Assembly (NCBI GenBank): GCA_032207245.1
Contig: CM063498.1
Location: 58,296,940-58,360,939, forward strand
Direction of reading: 5' to 3'
Origin: Pardosa pseudoannulata
Taxonomy: Eukaryota > Arthropoda > Arachnida > Araneae > Lycosidae
DNA length: 64,000 nucleotides
Positions 57,730-64,000 of this stretch are shown in pieces; the first letter of the stretch is position 1; every line of letters begins with the position of its first letter. Position numbers and translations under genes: made by a program. The notes beneath the pieces were generated by a model, which saw only the letters and a list, made by a program, of their open reading frames with translations, had not been told where the DNA came from and did no database searches.

Positions 57730-59670
57730 AATAAGAAACTGGAAATAAAATTCGTATACAGTGGACATTTAAATAGCAGTGAAAATGTAAACAACTTGCT
57801 TGAAGAACTATTTTTTTTTTTTTTTTACTCTCAAACAACACAAATGGCAAATTTTTTTTATATAATACAGGTTCAAATTTCTTTAACCTGCATATTTCTT
57901 TGTTTATTTATATTTGGCAGTTATTTTTTAACAAAGTTTAGGAAACAAAACGACAACATTATTATCGTTTGAGTTTTGTTTACATTTTTGTTGCAATATC
58001 ATTATTTGATTCCATATTATTTATTTCTTCTTTTTTTTTAACTTGATTTTTGATAATTACCTTATTTTGAAGTTAATTTTCATTATAAGTTATCTGAAAA
58101 TTCAAAATCAAGCATTATTACATTATTTTAAGCAGCTATTAGAAAAATCCTCAAGTCTTTTCAGATTCTATAATAAAAATCATAAAACCAACATATTTAA
58201 CACTCTGTGATGAACATTGTTAAAGAAAAAAATGTTTATATGGGTTGACTCTAAATAATAATGAGAGTTTAACTGCCTCTTATAAACAATATTGCCCAAA
58301 AAAGCTTTCGTTGGAAGAGAAACGTTGCTTTAGATACAAATAGCGTTTGAGTTTTGTTATTTAACTGGATATTTAAGGCTCTTATCTATTTTAAATTGTT
58401 TTGAAATATTCGTTGATCAACAAATGCTTAAAACCTACATAGAGTTAGATCAAGAGCGATTTCAAAAATAGAGACGTCAATCTACCTGTTAAAAAATATG
58501 GAGAAAAATACTGAAAGCTAAAAGAAAATCAAAATTAGTTAAAAAACGAAGCAAAGGAGTGATTGCCTTTTAAATATGGTAAGTTTTAAGAATCAACAGT
58601 GGTTATAAATTTTTTTTTTGTGGTGCAATAAAATCTTTAAATGCGTTTTCTGAGAAATTGTAGTTTTTATTATTTTTGTATACAATAAATGTCATTTCTC
58701 AAAATGTACTCAAAATATTGGAATGAAATTTTTCCAAAATGTTCTATACAGTTATAGTAATGTTTTGAATCAAAATCTTGCCTATCTCTTATTTATTTAT
58801 TTAATTAAATGCGATTTTTTTTTTTCAAAAAGTGAAACTTTTTTCCAAAAAAAGCGAGACTTTGTACAATTTTTGGTATGTTTCAATAACTTTTAGATGT
58901 ATTTCAATTAATTTGGTTCATGTAAGTGTAACAGTTAACGTCAAGATCAAGGTAATTGGGTTTTACGGAGTACCTAGCGAAGTGGAAAGTCTTCACTTTA
59001 ACCTCCGAACGTTATTAGATCAAACATAAATTTAGAGCTTCAATGCAAAAGTAACCAAACAAAAATTTAATGCTCTTCGTTTTCGGAAGAAGCAGAGGTA
59101 AGTATGTTCTCATAAAAATTACGTGTAACCAACACGTTGTCTAATTGAAAAGAATAATTAGACTGGAACCAAGTGTAACAGTTATATATTCTATGAAGTT
59201 TATTGAAAAAAAATTAATTAGAATTTGTTATATGAGGCGTGGCGTAAAAGACAGTTTTCACTAAAATTTTAATAAAAAATGACTATATATTTTAGATTTA
59301 TGAAAATTTCCTTAAAATTTCTGTTACATTCATTCTTCAATATTGAATTATAATATAAAAAGCTTTGTTTCATTAAAATTTTATATTTAAAAAAAAAATG
59401 CTTCGAAGGTAGTCACATAACTTAACGCACTGTGTTGCTGATCAGTTTTATGGCTTGTTTATGTATACATGTAAAACTATGGATGGATGGATGTACTTTG
59501 AATATGTGTGTGCGAGTAATGATTTTTTAAAATTTATTTTTTTTATTGAGATTGAAAGTTTATTTTACTTTGGACTCTCTCCAAAAACAAATGCTAGCTA
59601 CGTCACTGATGTCTAATCAACAATTTTCCGTACTGGTGCCTTTTTCTCGTATTATTCCCTCCCTCCTTTA
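57730..59670. other. AT-rich flank
   Basis: No gene recognised. A strong-looking splice donor (GAG|GTAAGT, 59095-59103) lies in a less AT-rich patch (58920-59100), but no exon could be supported. Confidence 0.4.
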
Positions 59671-59674
59671 CAAA

Positions 59675-59853
59675 GGGCTGAACAGTGGCCGAATGGTTAG
59701 GCCGCTGATTTTCGGTACTGGAGTTCGTGGGTTCAAATCCCACTGTGGCATGGATGTTCGTATCCGTTTGGAATCGACTTTAAGCAGTAGGTCCCGGTCT
59801 CCTTAGCCCTCGTGTTGCAATAAAAAAAATGTCCCGTAGCGCTCCAAACCTAA
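59675..59853 (+). mobile_element. tRNA-derived SINE, full length, + strand
   Basis: A box TGGCCGAATGG (59686-59696), B box GGTTCAAATCC (59730-59740), then TGTGGCATGGATGTTCG, the conserved body and a CTCCAAACCTAACC tail. Flanks CCTTTACAAA (about 59665-59674) and CCTCTACAAA (59854-59863) look like a target duplication with one mismatch. The head GTGGCCGAATGGTTAGGC is serine-tRNA-like. Confidence 0.9.
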
Positions 59854-59869
59854 CCTCTACAAATAACTC

Positions 59870-61450
59870 CATTGATTTAGTGACCCACGAGCCATTAACA
59901 AATAACAAGGAACAGAATATGACCCATTTCTCAAGATTCGTGATTTTTCGAGATTTTTAAAATAGTGATAGATGTTCCAGAGTAGTTAATGTTTGAATAT
60001 TTTAAGATTAGTTTATTTAAAACATTTTTTAAATTGCGAAGGAATAGATTTTATTGTAATGTATGCAGATTCACCCTAATACATGTATTTTTTAATTCTA
60101 GCGATTTTTTTTTAAATAACACTGTATGTCATTAATTTAAGCTATTATTTTGACATGGCAGTGCAGAATTTTTGTTTATTTGATTATGGATACAGCATAA
60201 AGTCAACATTTATGCCTCTGAGTGAACTCTACAGTAGCTGATCTTGCTTGAAAAAGAATCATCTTTTTTTTATCATTACCTTCCTTTCATTGGATTGTGA
60301 TTATATCGAATTTTTACTGCTAACAATAAATCCACGAAAAAGCTTCATGATCAAAACCAGTGGGTAACCAAAAATTATCAAATGTAAATAAAAATACAGC
60401 TATTTTAAACTAAATGTTACTGGCCAAACCATAAATAATTATCAGAATAATAAAAATGGAACTCTAAAAATTGAGAATACTAAACAGATATCAAGTTTTG
60501 ATTTCATAACGCATATAAACCATTTGGATTATGCTTTTATGTGGAATTCAGAACTGTTGCATTCTGCTTGAAACAAAAATTGCTGTTTTCGTTACTTCAT
60601 TTAGTTTTGCTTTCAATTTAAAACAAAGAAAAATGGCCCTAGCTATGAATTGTAAAAGATTATGATTTAGTAATCCTTTTTTTTTCATTGTTTCTTATAA
60701 AATCTTTTTCGACAGTACGGTTTCAAACCTGAGTGACTTTTTACTATGTCATTTAATTGGAGGTCACGAATTTTTTCTTTTTATGAAGTTATTAGTTCGC
60801 GATTTATTTGCAATTTGTTGATAACTTTTTTCTGATTTGAATTGGAAAGAATAAATTAAAGGCAAGATCTCATTATAAGATAAAATAAATTAGATTTTTA
60901 ATGTTTAGAATTCAAAATGAGTAAATTTTAATTATAAAATCTCTCACCTTAAAGTAAATATCGTGTACAACTGTTATACCATTCACTTTTTTCTTTCTTT
61001 TTAAGAGAAAAAATAGAGGTCTCTATAATTAGAATAGATGTGTATCTATATCTAAATTAAATATTAGAGTCTGTTATTTTAACTGTTCGTTTATCTCGTG
61101 TTTATTTTTCTTATTTCATCTGTTCATTTCGTTATTTTTAACTGTTGTGACAATCGGCGAAAAACATTGCAAATAAGCTTAAGGTCCGACTAACATGCAA
61201 TTCTTACAAAATCGCTGATAAAATGCCTGGAAGAGTTGAGAACCGAAAAAAAAAATTTAAAACTGATTAGTCAAATGCTAATTAATCGTTTATGAAAGAT
61301 TCAAGTTCCAGAAATATTATGATGTCTCCAGAGCTGTTCTGTGTATTTAAAAAGCACTTCCATGTTCTATGCACTTTCAAATTCTATTGGCATGAAGTAT
61401 ATACCGGAAACCATGTCTGCTCCGAATCCAAAACTATATAGATGGGTAAT
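59870..61450. other. AT-rich flank
   Basis: Nothing recognised on either strand. Confidence 0.5.
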
Positions 61451-61454
61451 CCCC

Positions 61455-62701
61455 CTATATAATAATAGCCTAAGTTGTCTGTCCGCGAATTTTTGAAGCT
61501 ATTGTACCTGGAATGGGTACAGGTATCCATATTATATTTTTCACGAGTTAGGGTTAGCAAAATTGAAAGCGAGTTCGAAATCCACTCATTCCCCCTTTTC
61601 GAGCGTTTAATGCTATTATTTCAAGCCTTATCCTTCCTCTTATTCTATACGAAATGCATTCTTGATAGGATGGCAAAGGCGGGGAGTAATATTTAAATTA
61701 CTGGACTCTTTCTACTTGAACCTTTATATACTCTAATTAGTTGATTAACAACGTGCAGGCGTTGTACGTTTGGTAAGATATCCGCCCACTTGATCGTCGT
61801 ACTTCTCGGGTTGACGGTTCTATCCCCGACGCATCAAAAAATTTTTTAATGTCTAATAAATTTAATATTTTCTGCTTTTTCTTTTAAATTCTTATTCCGA
61901 AAGTTGTTTTATTATTTTTAAAATAAATTTTTACTATTTTTTCAACTTTTTATAATTTTTATTTTATTAAATTCGCGTATTGCTTTACGGATGTCCCTGG
62001 CCACATAAACATTTCATGTTGTGTATCCTTAAACTTTCTTCTCGTAATGTAATAATAGCCTAAGTTATCTGCCGGTCTGTCCTCGAAGTTATAAAGCTTT
62101 TGGACCTGGAATGGATAGAGCATCCATATTGGATTTTTGATGAGTTAGGGTTTGCAAAATTCATAGCGAGTAAAGTTTATCTTTTCCTAAACTATAGATC
62201 CGATTCTGAAGTAAACTGGTATGAATAAGCTTCGTATCACAGCAAAAAATACTGTCCTCTTTAAAACGTTCGAAATCCACCCCGTCCCCTTTCCGAGCGT
62301 TTAATGCCATTATATCAAGCCCCATTTTAAGAGCAGGCGATTAAATTTATCAATTTATCACATAATAAATGGGTAAAAATAACAATTTTTTTTTCTATCA
62401 TTACGACTTCATTCCTTTAACCATCTCATTGAATCATTTCTTATTTTAAATTATTTAAATGTGTTCTGCATTATTTCCATACGTTTTATCACTAAACTTG
62501 GATATTGCATAAATAATTTTCTTTTTTATTTGACTTAAATAATAGATTAAGTACATATGATAATTTTAATCGATTATTTTTGTTGAAAGGTAATTCTCAG
62601 CCAAAAAAACAAACCATTTTTTTACGCGCCTCACAGGGTTCTTTACAATTCTGGAAAATTAAAAATTTTACTGATCCCGTCATATTACGGACAGTATGCT
62701 A
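61455..62701 (+). mobile_element. Helitron-like sequence with repeated 5' module
   Basis: The right end reads CCGT-CATATT-ACGG (hairpin, about 62667-62680), then ACAGTATGCTAG before T, matching the 3' end of the intron 9 element. The 5' module (AATAATAGCCTAAGTTGTCTG..., CCTGGAATGG, GAGTTAGGGTT, TTCGAAATCCACTC) occurs at about 61461-61640 and again at about 62049-62310. Two copies may be joined head to tail, the first 3'-truncated. There are no helicase sequences. Confidence 0.6.
61765..61836 (+). repeat. tRNA-like segment between the two Helitron 5' modules
   Basis: TTGGTAAGATATCCGCCC resembles a D-arm/A-box region, and CGGGTTGACGGTTCTATCCCCG a T-arm with a B-box (GGTTCTATCC, 61816-61825). 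CATCAAAAAATTTTTTAATG follows. It is probably a tRNA-derived repeat, not a working tRNA gene: the acceptor stem does not pair and the T-loop is enlarged. Confidence 0.35.
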
Positions 62702-63362
62702 GTTTACAATAATGATCGAAGAGAATTTTGATGTGAATCACTATAAAAACACTTTTAATGTTGAAGTTCGGAATTTATTCTAAGAATTATATCTGTAAAA
62801 AATTGTTCTAATCCGTCTGTAAAAAATTATTTTAATCCGACTATTGTACAGGTCTTTAACGACAAAAGTTATCTTTGAATTTCGATTATGTGATCTAGTA
62901 ATCTTTCAATTGTGGTATGCTTCAGCAGTAAAGCTGATTATGTCTTATTTTTGGTGTATACAAACATGACCCAATCTATTTTGAGGTTAGAAGGTAATTC
63001 TAGCGAGATTTGTGTAATCTGCTTAAATGCTATTTTCAAACTTCCACTTACTCTTTCAGAAATATGCCACAAATAAAATCAGCTATCAGGAACAGGTTAT
63101 TTTCTCGAATTGTTAGTTTGTGTTCAGTTCACATTCACTGATATATTTATGATAGTTTCACTATCTTTCTACACTTGAATCATTTTTAGGAAAAATAAAA
63201 AGAGGCTAGTACCAGAAATTTTTTTTTTTCTGAAAATAGCTTGCATGTTTTTTTAAAGGTGCTTGTGTAAATTTTTTACAGGTTGAAAATACTGTTTATA
63301 GTGTTTATTTGTGTAATAAACACTTCAGCACATGCATCTAGAAATGCGACGTTAGCGCACAG
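62702..63362. other. AT-rich flank
   Basis: Nothing recognised on either strand. Confidence 0.5.
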
Positions 63363-63376
63363 GCTGGGTCAGTTTG

Positions 63377-63632
63377 GTTGGTTGGTTGGTTGATTAAAGT
63401 TTAATGGCGCTGAATCCTCTAGGGACAAACTGCGCCAAACAAGATGAGATAATAAAATAAAGACGAAATTTAGATTAAAAAAAACCTGAAAAAAGAGAAA
63501 ATGACATGCTTAAAAACAGATTAAAATTACAATTAAAAATAAAACATTCAACAGAAAACACGAATAAAAATTGAGTTATATACAAATTAACAAGAATTGA
63601 AAATTGAGTAAATTGAAAAATGAATGATTAAA
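63377..63632 (+). mobile_element. Short retroposon with 14-bp target duplications
   Basis: GCTGGGTCAGTTTG occurs immediately before (63363-63376) and after (63633-63646) a 256-bp insert. The insert begins with GTTGGTTGGTTGGTTG, carries TTTAATGGCGCTGAATCCTC and ends in an A-rich stretch. Long direct repeats and an A-rich 3' end indicate LINE-mediated retroposition. No A and B boxes were found, so this is not the tRNA-derived SINE family above. Confidence 0.75.
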
Positions 63633-63649
63633 GCTGGGTCAGTTTGACT

Positions 63650-64000
63650 AAGTTACTCTCATTAATACATTAGAGTAAAAAATTATATCATACTCTGATG
63701 AATTTTACACGTTAAATAAATTTAATTCAAAGTATAACTTATTTAAAAAAAATTATTTTTAAGTTTCTAAATCTTTTTTTAATGTCAATTTCTTTTCATG
63801 CATTTACATTAGCGTTTTTATATATGTTATTTAAGTCAGTTTTCTATACATAAAAATATTGAAGTAATACTAAGATTAATATTTGAGGTAAAGTTTACTT
63901 TTCATAATTTTAAGTAAACGGAACTTAAACATCAACCAGTGTACGTACATTTCAGTTACAAAATTTTGATTCTCTTTGACAGATTATCTTGCACTACTTA
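63650..64000. other. AT-rich window end
   Basis: No feature recognised. Confidence 0.5.

Noticed and set aside
59090..59106. Strong GAG|GTAAGT donor as evidence for an exon of another gene
   Set aside because: No acceptable reading frame, start or acceptor upstream and no partner exon; such donors occur by chance.
59675..59750. A working tRNA-Ser gene
   Set aside because: A and B boxes are present, but the acceptor stem does not pair and the SINE body and tail follow; it is a SINE head.

Overview
The window is animal nuclear DNA: strongly AT-rich, without operons, with long introns flanked by GT...AG and a dense cover of DNA transposons, Helitrons, tRNA-derived SINEs and (AT)n microsatellites. 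The only host gene I can reconstruct is an arthropod-type LRRFIP2 homologue. The repeat style (serine-tRNA-like SINE with a CCAAACC tail, short Helitrons, Tc1, pogo and hAT elements) suggests an arthropod, most plausibly a chelicerate such as a spider; that placement is inference.

Layout. 1-14,600 is repeat-rich flank: a transposase C-terminus cut by the window edge, a complete solo LTR (1420-2495), a SINE with 14-bp target duplications, a foldback-type inverted repeat next to a dead Tc1 element (8075-9266), and a second dead Tc1 element (11560-12882) with an internal 120-bp duplication. 14797-45249 is the LRRFIP2-like gene on the + strand: 12 coding exons, 422 codons, every junction in phase, with a 15.5-kb first intron. 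A long AT-rich 3' UTR probably runs to an AATAAA at 50274. 50,300-64,000 is gene-poor flank with a possible hAT-like element, two SINE copies, Helitron copies around a tRNA-like segment, and a retroposon with 14-bp target duplications.

The gene's introns record transposon activity. Intron 1 holds a hAT-type insertion inside an older SINE, a THAP-domain fragment between inverted repeats, and a pogo/Tigger element that itself contains a hAT element. Intron 7 begins with a short hAT-type element whose 8-bp target duplication contains the exon 7 splice donor, so the exon-intron boundary is now present twice. Intron 9 carries a Helitron-like element.

All identifications come from reading the sequence and from remembered family features. 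No database search was run, and percent identities are not given where I could not compute them.
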